Below, one piece after another: positions 10,014 through 22,464 of a DNA stretch of 64,000 bases (the first letter of the stretch is position 1; every line of letters starts with the position of its first letter). The notes under the pieces are model-generated. The model was not told the DNA's origin. It ran no database searches and saw only the letters and a program-made list of their open reading frames with translations. The stretch covers positions 109,136,105 to 109,200,104 of the forward strand of contig NC_092521.1 of NCBI RefSeq assembly GCF_037038585.1. The letters run 5' to 3'. This DNA is from Patagioenas fasciata (taxonomy: Eukaryota > Chordata > Aves > Columbiformes > Columbidae). Made by a program: the position numbers and the translations under genes.

Positions 10014-12394
10014 AAGAGTACTTAAAAGTTAACTCTGCCCTCACCCCACTGAGTGGGATGGGACAATCACTTAAGAAGCAGAGGACATTCCTCAGAGTTT
10101 TCTAAGAACTAACATCAGAGTTCCAGCAAAAAGAGAGAATAGAGACAGGAAGAAAAAAGGAATCAAATTAAAAATCCTTTGAAATGCATGCCACCACTTA
10201 TGTTTCTTTATTACTGCAGGATTCTGGTATAATTACACACTCAAGATCCTCAGTTTCCTATAAAAAGTTAATTCTACCTATGGCTGCTGGACAGAGCACT
10301 GATACAATAAATAGAGAAGTAGCCAAATCACATATTTAATTTAAAAAAAAAAAAAATTCTACAAAGAGAGATACTACTCAAGCTTTCCACAATGTCTGTA
10401 ATGTGCATACAAAATTAACCATCAGCATCAAAAGGTCTGGTGTCTTAGATACAACCTTGGTGGTAACACATTTATCATAAAGACAAGACAGACTAAATCT
10501 TACAATGTGATTCATTACAGCTAATGCAGTTTTTCAAAGCTACCAGTAAGAAACAGTATTGCCTTCAGGAAAACTGAGTGTTTAAAAACTTTTACCAATC
10601 TTATATTAGAAACAAAGTTTCAGATCCCTAGATTTACATAAAGAAACAAAACCATAATGTTTCTAATCGTCTTCAGTTTTAAATGTCTGTCAATATTACT
10701 GAGGGATTTTAGAACAAAAATAGATTATTTGCTTTGATGAATTGACCCTTCAATGATATCAGGAAAGAAAAACAACTATTTTTCAGAAACATAAACTTAA
10801 TCAATTCTAACCGGTTCTTCCAAAGACTGCCGCATTTTTGCTTTATTATTGCTTAATTAACATTCTTCCTCCTCTAGAGCTCAATAGCCTGCCACAATAC
10901 ATAAGATAGCTATAAATTCACTGTCATCTTTTGGTAAGAAAACTTTGACTTAAGTAAACCTCTTTTTAAAGGTCTCGGTCACCAGAGATTGAACCTGTTA
11001 GTAACGTATTCAATTTAAGCAGATGTATCTTGGGCTTAAGATAGAAGGCGTTTACAGATACCATATTCCCATCCTCTGCAAAACTTTGAAAGTGAGGAGC
11101 TTTGTTTAGGCCAAAGCAGAGAATGACTAACTCAGTTTTCCTCTGAGTTCCTGTTTACCACACTGCTAATGAAGCAGCAAGGAAGTACAGGTTTGACAAT
11201 GAAAACCCTGGGGACAAAGCTTACTACAATTCAGTTTTCTTAAGAATTGCATGGGGTTTTCATGGTCTACATGGATTCTGTATTTTTTTAGATAGAAGGA
11301 TTTTGTATTTCTGATTAACAACCTCAGATAACCCAAAAGTGTATAAACAGAGTATGCCACCTTGAAGTGACATGATTTGCATTTGAGGATACTACTGCAC
11401 CTTTTGCTCACAGGTTAAGGAGAATCACATTTGTGAAAATCTCTCCTTTGAGTGATTTCTTCCGTCTCCTGTCAAAGACGTAAGGTTTTGCCTTCCTCCC
11501 CTATTCATCACTCTTCCTCAGCCCAAGTTACGTCCTGAATGGTTACGTCTGATCCTTTTGGTAGGTAGACTGAAATTTGTAATGGATTTGTTATTATGAA
11601 CAGCTGCCTTGATAAGGCATTCTTTCTTTGTTGCTGATGCTATTTGTGGATGAAAGTGTGAGGGTAAGTACTTGAAGTTCTAGAACTGTGTGCATGAAAA
11701 AACATCTTTTGAAGAAAATGAAAAATACTTTTGCCATTTTCTACTTGCTGCATGACTGATAAAAAGCCTCTCATTATTCAGTATGCAACTCGTGAGATGC
11801 AAGTGCAGCACTACCATGAATAAGATAGGATTGTTTTCATGCTTATAGCCTCTGGTAATATCTCAGTGTGTTGAATATTGAGACTAAAGATACTTTGGCA
11901 GGTGGAATTCACTACTAGGATCTGACAGCACACAGGTGAATTACTAATGGGATTCAACTTTTTTTTTTTAAATTTATTCTGTTTAGACCTGTTTAGAATT
12001 AAATATGTTTCTTCCACTCCATTAATTATTTTAGCTACTCCTTTCATATACCTGCTGTAAAAAAAAGCAAAGGACATACTGCTTTCATTGGGAAGGTAAA
12101 GAGATCCTTTATTTCTTTAGGAAACAAGCCTGTATTTCTGATTTGAATACCTAAGATAAAACATTGTGACACATGTATTATGTATCTACCTTTGCATCTG
12201 CTGTCACTCCTATTTTTAGAACAATATCCTTACCGAGATGGCTCAGGACTCCCAGTAAGAAGGCTACACTTAACAGTGCTGTTCAAAATGTGCATCTTCC
12301 ATTCCTGTGTTGTATATTAGTCCATGTTTTATCTTCAAATATGAATTCATGCAAACAATCAGTAGCTTTCACAGATAAGACTACTTACAGTGAA
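10014..12394. other. Unannotated AT-rich noncoding DNA
   Basis: No gene or recognised repeat. It contains an A-run at about 10340-10354 and minus-strand open frames of 81 and 88 codons with no family resemblance. Confidence 0.7.
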
Positions 12395-12727
12395 AAGGGC
12401 ACTGAAGATCCCATCTGCCACCCTGACAGGGAGTCATGAGAGGTATGCTGCCTTCCAGGAGCCAAGGTCCGAGATGTTGCTGAGAGGGTTCCACAACTCT
12501 TCAAGACCACAGAATACTACCCAGTGGTGCTCTTTAATGTGGGCACAAATGACACTGCAAGCCAGAACCTTGGCAGAATCAAGGAAGACCTAAAAAGCCA
12601 TATTCAAAACCTGCCTGGACACACTCCTGTGCAATCTGCTCCAGGTGAACCTGCTTTAGCAGGTGGGTTGGACTAGATGATCTCCAGAGGTCCTTTCCAA
12701 CCCCAAACATTCTGTGATTCTGTGAAT
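12395..12727 (+). mobile_element. CR1 LINE remnant: ORF1 esterase piece joined to 3' end
   Basis: From about 12395 to 12590 the plus strand encodes a piece of the CR1 ORF1 protein, the SGNH-hydrolase (esterase) type. 'CCLPGAKVRDV' starts at 12446, and the catalytic-block motif 'GTNDT' follows, at about 12540. A stop TGA at 12437-12439 replaces what is normally an Arg codon and looks like CpG decay of CGA. At about 12590-12600 the sequence changes abruptly to the CR1 3' UTR phrase 'TTGGACTAGATGATCTCC' and ends with an octamer-like tail (TTCTGTGA repeats) at 12727. All of ORF2 (endonuclease and reverse transcriptase) is missing. The element is dead. Whether it arose by template jumping or later deletion is open. 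Confidence 0.85.
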
Positions 12728-15700
12728 TCTATATATTAACTTTAATATCATATGAGAAACTGTGAGACTTTTCAAGACTGAGCTCCCAGAGACACTTTCC
12801 AAAAACATCAGGAGTGTTTATTTTGTTTAACATATCACTACTCTCAAGAAATGAGAATAAAACAAATTTCTATGTTGTCTTGCTTTGGTAATTTTGACAC
12901 AATTGCCTTGCAAAATATGATTTTTCCATTACTTCACTGAAGGGATAAGCTGCATGAGGAAAAAACAAACAGCCTTTGGTTAAAGCAATATAGCCAGCAA
13001 ACAGGTCACATAATAGCATCATCCTGATATTGTTTACTATGAATAATTTTTTTCTATTATCCCCTCCTGAGTAATTCTAAATAGTTTCTTCTACTGCTTT
13101 AATAAAAAGAGCAGAAGAGATGAGCTTCAAAGATCAAGTTTTAAGAATACACAGCTATCCGCTACCTGTATTTCCTGAAAAGCAACAGACAAAGAATTCA
13201 AAATCTGGAAGACTATAGGGTCTCTGTGAGATGTGCTAGTGGCAATAACTGATGCTGAGAGCAATTCTTCTGCTGTACCTTGGCAGCTGCTATTTTATGT
13301 TGAACTGCAAAAGAAAGCTTTTGTGTTCATTGAATAAAAAATCTTTGAAAACTGACTGAAAGCATTTGGTGGAATGGTACTTCATAAGTTGTTTATTTCT
13401 ACCCAAAAGTCGGGTGAAAAAGGGAGGTATTTAAAAAAAAAAAATTATAATGCTAATTCATAAGAACATAATTTTGAAAATGACAAAACAGAGTACTTCA
13501 AACAGGTTCAAAACAACTCAACTGAAATTATATTTCTCAAGCTGAACTGCTTTATTTTATTTTACTTCATTTCACTGACGTGATCAAACTTTTTCAGTTG
13601 AAATTATTATTTTTTTTTCCTATAGAAGAATATCGCCTTGCAAAAAAAAGTGCTTTCGGGTATATACCTAGATGTGTTCCCTTATGGGCCAAGCTACCAA
13701 CCACACCATGTCCTATATCATACACACACGGCTCCCTCAGGGCATTCACTATAGAATGATAAAATCTGCATGGAACCCAAACCACAGAAGAAAAGGGAAG
13801 GCTGCACATACAGGCCGTGATTAAGAGGAGACTGAATTTGGTATTTTGGTCACTGGATAATGCACAAAGCATTTTAACTGAGTTCAGACTGCCACTTCAC
13901 TGCTCCCTCCTTGAATATTTAATATATGAATTTGTAGGCAAAAACTACAATTTTTTTCTTTTTGGAAATATCTGTTTGGAAAAGTGCTGGGGTTTTTTGT
14001 GTGGTTTTTTGTTTGTTTGTTTGGTTTTGGTTTTTTTAATTATAAAATCCTTTTCATGTACTCCCAGCAAGCTCAATCCCCCATTGTTCAGTTTAACACA
14101 ACTTTTTTTTAATGACTAATTCCTATTTAAAACAAGTAACATGTTAAATTCAAAAGCGTTCATACTGAGATTTAAAATAAAAAACCTAAAAGAAAACCTA
14201 ACCTAAGCAGTTAGACGTAAGGAAGTCCTACTCTATCCAGAATCCTCCTTCATCAGGGCCTTCTCTCTCAATCTTCATTTAAAAGTCTACCACAAAAATA
14301 TCTCAAAGCTGCATTTGGTGATTGATAGACAGATTCGAGTCAGGGAAGGAGAAGAGAATTCTCAAGTCAAGTGTCTTTTCCTGACTAGTCCTCTTCTCAA
14401 CCCTGAAACCTTTTATTTGCCTCTTTGTGTTCTGTTCTGGTTCTTTCAACTTCTGGTAGCACTAATAGAAAATGGAATTTAAGCTCGAGTTACTATAAAG
14501 CATGACTCCTTCACAAGGTTCTTTTCACTGTAGGTTTTCTTTTGCAATACTTTATAAAGGACACCTGGACAGTTGTTCCCTGTTTCACTACAAAGGAACC
14601 AGGGGTGACCCATCAGATGATGACCATCTGTGAAACAAGACAGCTTTGAAAACAAGGCTCCTGGCTCGAAGTCTTAGTATATTTGAAGTTAAATTTTAAA
14701 CTGTCAACACTATTGTAATCTTACATAATGTCAAGATGTTTAGGGCTTTTTTTAGGTTTTTTTCTTTTTTAATCACTCCTCCTGACACTTGATAGAGCTC
14801 CACACAGTGCCTGTATGTTGTGTCACTTTAAATATGAGTGATTGCAAATGCTCTTTTCCCTGTTGTACAGGAAATAAGCTCAAATATTTATCCTACCAAA
14901 TTATATAATCATATTCAAGAGTTGTAATTTTAAATTAATCTATCTGGTGTTAAAGAAACTAGACAGCTCCGTTGGCTTTGTATCTTATCTTAGATTTGGT
15001 TAGCCTAAGCTGTCAGAATTTGAAAATATGGCCTTCTTTTCTCCAGGGGAAAATATCACTTTGTTAACAATTTAAATGATAATAATTACACAAATATGTG
15101 ACAAATTAAATACAAAGTTTAATGTAGCATAATGACAAAGCATGAAAAACACCCTGAAGTACATACCCACATGTTTAATGTCTAATAACTTTAAGAACTT
15201 AATATATTATAATATTTGAGTTAAAATATTTAACTTTTGGTAAATATTCTTTACAATTACTTTTTATTAAAGAGTCAACTAATATAACAGGAAAATGTTA
15301 GACTGAAAGACCTTAGTCACACAAGATAATTTTTCTCAAAGTTCTTTTCACATCTTGCTTCAATGTACTTTGGATTTACTTGGTTTTAAAGCAGAGTGCA
15401 TGGGTTATCTATTCTGTTCCCCTCCTGGAGTGCTTGAGGTTAACAAGCTGTTTATTGATTTTTAAGTTTATGTAATGTTCTCTTCTATTAAATTGGCAAA
15501 TTCAGTATCCTACTGAGCAACCGAAGATGTTCAGTTTTATACAGTCTGCAGAACTTATTTTTAGCTAGAACATTTTACATCTCCGTTCACCACAGTAAAT
15601 CCTTGTGTCAGTAGGAAAATGATTTAATTTAATCGAAAAGCAAAATATGGGATTATTTAGAGTTAATTTTGTAATATATCATTGTATCATAACAGAGTCA

Positions 15701-18700
15701 TATTGTTGTATCTTACAGAATCCATAATGTATGCACTACATAGTTGTTTCTTAAGGTGAAAAAGAAGTTCTTCAAATGCTGATTAAAAACCAATTGCCTG
15801 AAGCCTTGAATGTAACAGTAATGCTGAAATCAGCATCCTTTTCAAAGTTTTTAAAGATATGAAGAGAAATAAATCCACATCTCTTACACACTTGTTGCTA
15901 AATCAGATATTGGTATGTTGATCTCTCTACCCACTACAGTGCAATCACCATAACCTATAGAAAAACCATAAATTAAGTATAGCAATACTAGATGCTTCTC
16001 TTAGATAATTTGTCCCAATCTTTGTGCCTTATTGATACTTCACTGGCCTTACTGGAATGAAATAATTTACATGATGCAAAAACTTAGACCTGAAATATCG
16101 AATTTTAACATTCATACTTTTATACAGACACAATGACAGAAATGCACAATCGTACGGTTACATGAAGAGGTGACGACTATTTTGCCAGCTCTCAGATAAA
16201 ACAGTAAAGCACCTCAAGCTCCTTGGCTAATCCATTATTATAAATAGAGTCACTACTAAGTACAAAGACTGTGTCGTTTCCCATCTTTGATCTACCAAGG
16301 CATTATTATAGCCCTCTTCCTTCCTTTATATTGCAGACGAGGACACAGAATAAAAGAGAAGCTCAAAGTGAAACAGAGATGAAGAAGTTTCCTCCATGGA
16401 AGGGTCTATTCATACAAATAATCAAGTAGCCACATTATTTAGACAGCATTGAAAATTGAATCCTTCCAAACCATTAAGAACACCAGAACTTGCCAGCCTG
16501 ATGACAGCTGAGATCAGTTTTGGGTAAATATTCTGACCACCTGTACTCTCTAAATGTCAAAAAGATTAAATATAGAAACTTCTGCATGTGAAAGGGAGAG
16601 AAATTTGGAGAGAAAAAATATTATCGGAATCCAAGAGACACCACTGGTGGATGGATGTAGAAAAGGACTGGCACCAGAAACAGAGCGGGTGGGTTTTGAT
16701 GAGGTTCAGCTTCAGACATCCTCATCAGGAGATGAATCTGCTCCTACGTTCTCTAGAGATGCAAAGAGAAACCTCATTTTGCGGTTCCAGATCAGCACCT
16801 GGAAGACTCTCTCTTTCTCCCTCTTCTTATTGACCATAAAGGGATCCAACTACAATGAAAACATCAACATTGATCTCTCAAATCCTTTTGTCTACAGGAG
16901 CTGTATCAAAACCGATGGGGAGACTGTGGTGGCTGTGCTGCTCAGCTACCATCCTCCACAGTCAAACTGAACTAGCAGGGCCAGCCCATACTAACAACTG
17001 GGGTAGACTGAGACTGAGAAGCCTCAGCACACACATCTCATGCTTGTCCTTTTTTATCTCCCACTCATTCTTGTCTAATCTAAAGGATGAACAAGAGAAC
17101 TAAATGCAGTGCCAGTATCTGCTATCCCCACCTTGGTAACCAAAGGAAAACAAAGGCAAAGTTGCTGAGGAGTTACAGTCCGCTTTCCCTCTTCCAGTGT
17201 TCCACCTTGGTCTCAGCAATCTTTCAAAGTTTTACGTACCACATAGCACCACGGCTTCTTTCTAGCTATCCTGGGACTGTTTTTGCAGGCAGTCCTCATC
17301 ATCTTATCTGCTTTGAGGCACAGTAGCACCTACCCATGCCTATAATCACATATAACCAAAGACAGGATATATCAGAGCAACCACAGCTTCCTATTGTCAA
17401 GCTAAGAACCTCAAGCTTCTTTTATAAACATATATAATCTTGTTTGTATGTTTCTCTCCCCAAACATCAATATTTATCTAATTCTACAGGAGATCCATTT
17501 CTCACCTAAATGCTCACTTCTCTTTCATCTTTTTGCCACTACAGTGACAGAAATTCACATTGGTTCAGATATTCTGTTCAGCTTGTGCTACTCCTAGTGC
17601 GATGAACTCTGGGCACATTATCCTCATTGACATTGCTGGTTTTCTCCTGGAGTAAAAGACTCTGTAATTTGGTCCTCCTGTTGGAGGGCATGAGCTCTAG
17701 ACCTTCCTAACAAAAATATGTTTGGAGCAGCCCCTTTTGACCAGTTTGCAAGTGTCGCACCTTTCACTGATATTTTAAATTGCCCTGTAAACTGTAACAA
17801 GTGAGACTTTGCAAATGGGTGAAATGATACAGAACATTCAATTACGAAGTGTCTGCATGAGCCACTGGCAGCTCTCAAGATTTTGGTAAATTCGTAAATT
17901 TTGTAAATTCTGCTGCAACTCTGAAAAAAACATATTTCTTTTTAAGCTTCAAAAAGAAGATATCTCACCATGACTTTCAAAATAACAAAGCAATGTACCA
18001 TGACAATTCACAATAACCACTCCAAACCAAAGTAATACAAATATGCTAAGTTTTTATGAATAAGCTAAAGATACAATTCCCAAGTACAATAACTACAAAT
18101 TGTATCTATCCATTTGTACCTTTATTGTGGTATTCACAGCACAAGAAAAATAAAAGATTATGTGGCTTGAATTATTTATGGGACAAATGAACTGAGTTGG
18201 GTTGGGAATGACAAAGTATGAGTCCAGTACTGTAAGCATGAATGTTGCCAAGGACTGGATGCAGATATCCATACACTTCACAAGAAAAGCATCACTCTTG
18301 ACATCTGTAATTAAAAGGTAATTGCAGAGTCTCATGCATCTGTTCTGCTCAAGAAACAGGAGTTTCGGAATATTGGTAAAAAATATCCAACAATGTCATC
18401 AAAGGTAGATCTCATTAACATATTAAATGTGTTCAAGGTTCAAGAATTTCTAAAATGTTATGATTTTCTGATACATAAAATACAAAATTGATGATTTTAA
18501 GTAAGGGATTGCAGAGTAAGATTAAAAAAAATAAGAGTAGAGCAGTTCCATTTCATTTTAATCAGAAATGTTTCAGTTTGTCATGGAAAGAATTCTCCTT
18601 TTAAATGTAAATGGATCTTACTGTAATTCAACTTTAACCATAAAACTGAAAAAATATTATTCCAGGAAGCAAATCAATAATATTTGAAATATAAAATTTT

Positions 18701-21372
18701 GTTGGCTGAAGTCTCTGGTTTTGTTGTTGGTTTGGGGGCAGTTGTTTTAAGAAGGAGAGAAGGGAAGCTAGAAAGTGTCTTCTTTCTCTTTTTCATTTTA
18801 TCTGGGTAATCTAAAGCACTATTATTTATACTTCTTTAGAAAGGGACACTGGCTTCCATGCTAAAACCTAAAACCTAAAATGATTAAAGGTCTTACTTAC
18901 AAGGTTACCTCCAGCTTTTTGACATACACTGAAGTCAACACTATTTATGGATGACAGTGTCAGCAAAAAAAGAAAAATAATATAACTTTTTTTTTCCTTT
19001 TAGTGAAACTCTTAGTTTATTTTACCTTTAAGCAAGATAAAAACACAGCTTTGTTTATTATTTCACTGGTTACAATTTAATCCTCTGTAGGATCATTAAA
19101 AATCTTATTTGCAAGTCTGCATCCAGTTTTTATTGGTCTTTTAACTGAATTCAACTTCCAAATAATAATCTCTTCAGTTCTGAATTTTATATTTGAAATA
19201 AAGAGATTTGACTCCTCCTTAAGTATACAGCATACTCTCTAAATTAATATATAAATATCGTAGAAGTGCTTAAAGCTCATGGAAAGTACAGTCTAGTGAT
19301 ACAGCATTTGCAAAAAGTATTGTAACTCATATATATTAGAAGAAATTTGCTTAATATTATGCTAACAGATAATTAGTTATATTCCTGAATCTGAACAAAA
19401 TGCTAGAGGATAGTAGATATAAAATAACCAAAAGTGATTTATAATACAAAGAAACATTATACAAATTAGAAAGATTATTAATGTACTTTCCCTGCTCATC
19501 GAGTAGTTTCATCTCTTCATGTAATGATGGTAATAACTTATTTAATTATGAAATTCTGTGGTATTTTTCATGATGAGAACTAAAAAATGTGTAAATGCCA
19601 TAAACCAAAAAAACAGGTTATGCAAGATGTCCTCTTTGCCTCTCACTGAACACCGCTTTTTTTGAACTAAGTAACAGTTGACTGCAGAAGTAATTGTACA
19701 TAGTGTATAACTAATAACTTCAGCTACAAATAAAAGTAATAGCTTTTAAGACACTTAATTGACAATTACAAATATTGGCTGTGACTACTAAGTTATCTCT
19801 AGAGAAGCTATCTATGTATCTTTCTTCTTTGCAAATTATTTGAACCACGTCATTGTATTGTACCCTTGAGAACACACCTTCTCCAATACCTTTTTTGTGC
19901 AGGTTTTAAACCTGGAAATTCTGTATCATATCCACCATAAATGAACTTTGAGAAAATTTATCTTTGGCTGTAAGATCTGTTCATAGGAATAAATTTTAGA
20001 CCCATTTTCACCACCACCTTCAATTGGTAAAAAAAAAAAACCAACGCAAACCAAACAAAAAAAAGAATGCTAACCAAAGCCCTGCCTCCACAACAAATTG
20101 GCAACAATTACTGCGTTTCAGGACCCTAAAACTATGTATCATGTAGAATGGATGTGGGCCATTTATGTCATCTGGTTTAAGGGCCAGAAGTCATTCCTTG
20201 GCCCTGTTTAATTTATTAGTATAACAACAACCATTGCAACTTCAACTTAGTCTCCCAATTCCAAATGCTGTCTTAGCCATCTTAGCTACTCAGCCAGCTC
20301 TACTTACTATGTTTCCAGTCTGGATGGTATATCAGACTCTCATTTTAGGTAACTGGAGTTGCTCTTGCTCCTGAACATTTATCTTTTAAAATCTTTTTAA
20401 AAAGGGAAAATTATATCCATCCATTAAAAGTTAGTCAATGTACTAGATACTTCAAAATATATTTTGATGCAAATGACTGGTATTACGGATGTCTGACTAG
20501 GTAACGTTATCTGCATGAGGACATCTTCCATTTTTATTAATATTCCACACATTTTTTCTTAGAAACAAAATTCTTGTCAATTTGCATTCTCTGTTTAATA
20601 ACCAGTTTGCTATGGGAGTATTTTCTTTCACATTTAGATGTACACATGCTCTAGCAAAAAAACCCAGATCACAGACTTTCAAGAGGGCTGATTTCTGTTT
20701 TCATTTTTATTCACATCATGTAACCATAACTGCAAATTTGTACTGCTTTGGCAGTTCTTGATCTTTTTATGAAAAATGAAAACTTTCTGGGTGTGTTGTA
20801 AGCACCAGGCCAGCATTCAGATAACTCCAGCAACTGAAAACCAGCATTATATCTTATTTCTACAGGTCCTGGAGAATGGTACAACAAGTACCAAGTAACT
20901 GACATTAATGGAGAAAAAAAAATCACAAGATATCAGTCTTAGCTTCACTCTGAATTACTGATTTAGCTATTGTGTAATATCCTAGAGGGCACCCTTATGG
21001 ACAGTTCCTAATGCCTTCCTGCTTTCTAAAGAAGTCAGTCAGATAAGATTACGTTTTACTAAATATCCCAGGATTATGACTAAAAATATATTTCTTTGTG
21101 AAGTTAAATGTTAACGTTCTATTAGTTTTTGCAAAATTTCTATACTTGGAATTCTCAGCCAGTTTAATACGATCTATTAAGCCCATTAATTCAAACAAAT
21201 GTTATACAATTTATAAATATTTCTTCCACCAAGCAATGCCAATATATTTCACATTATTAGTTAATCAATATTGGGAAAATTAGTATAAATATGGCGCAAT
21301 GATCAGAAGTATATGTATTCAAATGTTGGTTTGTTAATGTACAGTATTTCCTCAAATCTCAATCATTAAAAA
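12728..21372. other. Unannotated AT-rich noncoding DNA
   Basis: About 8.6 kb with no recognisable gene. Contents include an A-rich run (13431-13444), a T/G-rich low-complexity tract (13989-14037) and a 138-codon open frame at 16554-16970 that resembles no known protein and has no clear exon or promoter signals. Long stretches are over 65% A+T. Confidence 0.65.
13989..14037. repeat. T/G-rich low-complexity tract
   Basis: GTTT repeats mixed with T runs. The 100-codon open frame covering it is an artefact of this composition. Confidence 0.8.
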
Positions 21373-21970
21373 TTGGAAAAGAAAATAATAATGCTTGAAG
21401 AAATGCATTACATGCATTACATTGGTGCAACAGGTAGTGTCCCTTATGATGGGAGAAAGCTTAACCAAGCTGATGATACTTTTGCCCATTTTCTGCCTGC
21501 TGAGACATCGTGGAAGGGCTCCAGGCTGGCTGCACCACCCAGAGCTGCCACTTTTCACCTCTCCCTGCTTGCAACACAAGTGCAGGGCAGGCACGAGAAC
21601 ACTTTCTATATATCACTGGTCAAAAAGCACAGCAGAGCAAGTTTTGGAAGGCAAAATGTGTGTTCGTCACCACTATGTATCCTTCTTTGGAAAATACCCC
21701 ATGGTACCACACGACTTCTTCTTCTACATTTGTGTGTAGTCAGTACCAATCCTCATTCTTCAAGTTCTCCCTCTTCAGGAAACAGGGACTGCTTGGCCTG
21801 TGTTCCTGCTGCTACTTTCTGTGGCTCTGTGGCTTTTCTTTGCCAGACTGCGAGGGATGGTTTTTAAGTCAAACTGAAGAATGCATCACGCTGCTTCTGA
21901 CTGCATGTGCATTTTGTTAATGCTTGTGTTTGCTGGCTATGAAACACATTCAGAAAAAATAAAATAAAAC
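21373..21970 (+). other. Possible noncoding transcript 3' end, with a 164-codon open frame
   Basis: This stretch is richer in GC than its surroundings and has three overlapping open frames, the longest at 21373-21867 (164 codons). None resembles a known family, and no domain, signal peptide or membrane segment is evident. About 90 bp after the frame there are tandem AATAAA-type polyadenylation signals (near 21958-21968), followed by a T/G-rich stretch, as at a genuine transcript end. A lineage-specific lncRNA exon or the relic of an unrecognised retroelement fits better than a protein gene. The three frames are similarly open, so no single frame shows selection. Confidence 0.25.
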
Positions 21971-22095
21971 CTTGTTTTCACTTGTAACCTTTGAGATTTG
22001 TATGCTTGAAAGAGGTTTTTAGAGCTGAGAGCCCCCTGGCATTTCAGGCAAATAATAGTCTCATCATGATTCGACTCATGGTGAACACAGGTAAT

Positions 22096-22185
22096 GAATA
22101 GAATAGAATAGAATAGAATAGAATAGAATAGAATAGAATAGAATAGAATAGAATAGAATAGAATAGAATAGAATAGAATAGAATA
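22096..22185. repeat. (GAATA)18 pentanucleotide microsatellite
   Basis: Eighteen perfect GAATA units (90 bp). On the minus strand it reads (TATTC)n and lies downstream of the antisense CR1 fragment, where a LINE tail would be expected. Confidence 0.97.
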
Positions 22186-22199
22186 ATAGACTATGCTCA

Positions 22200-22464
22200 G
22201 TTATGCCTAGAGTTCTGGCTGACAATCTCTGACAGAGGTCTGAGGGCTCCATCCAGGAGAGCAGCTCTCTGCCAGGCAGGGCTCAGGCCCATCCAGGAGA
22301 CAGGGGCAGAGACAGACACACACACCTACAACATGGCCCAGGCAGGGATTGAGGGCCTCAGACTGAGCTGAATGTCCCCTGGGCACTTGGCAGGAGATGG
22401 TGGGAGTGGGTGTCCCAGCCATTGAGGCCTATGAGCACCCCCAGGACCCTGGCAGAAGAAGATT
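22200..22464 (-). other. GC-rich segment between microsatellite and CR1 RT fragment
   Basis: GC-rich, unlike its flanks, with a 71-codon minus-strand open frame of no recognised kind. It could be a LINE 3' UTR linking the RT fragment to the (TATTC)n tail, or part of an unrelated repeat into which the CR1 ends. I do not recognise it as canonical CR1 3' UTR. Confidence 0.3.

Noticed and set aside
13594..14119. Open frames of 92 and 100 codons on opposite strands
   Set aside because: The plus frame is driven by the T/G-rich tract (poly Phe/Leu/Val). The minus frame has no family resemblance.
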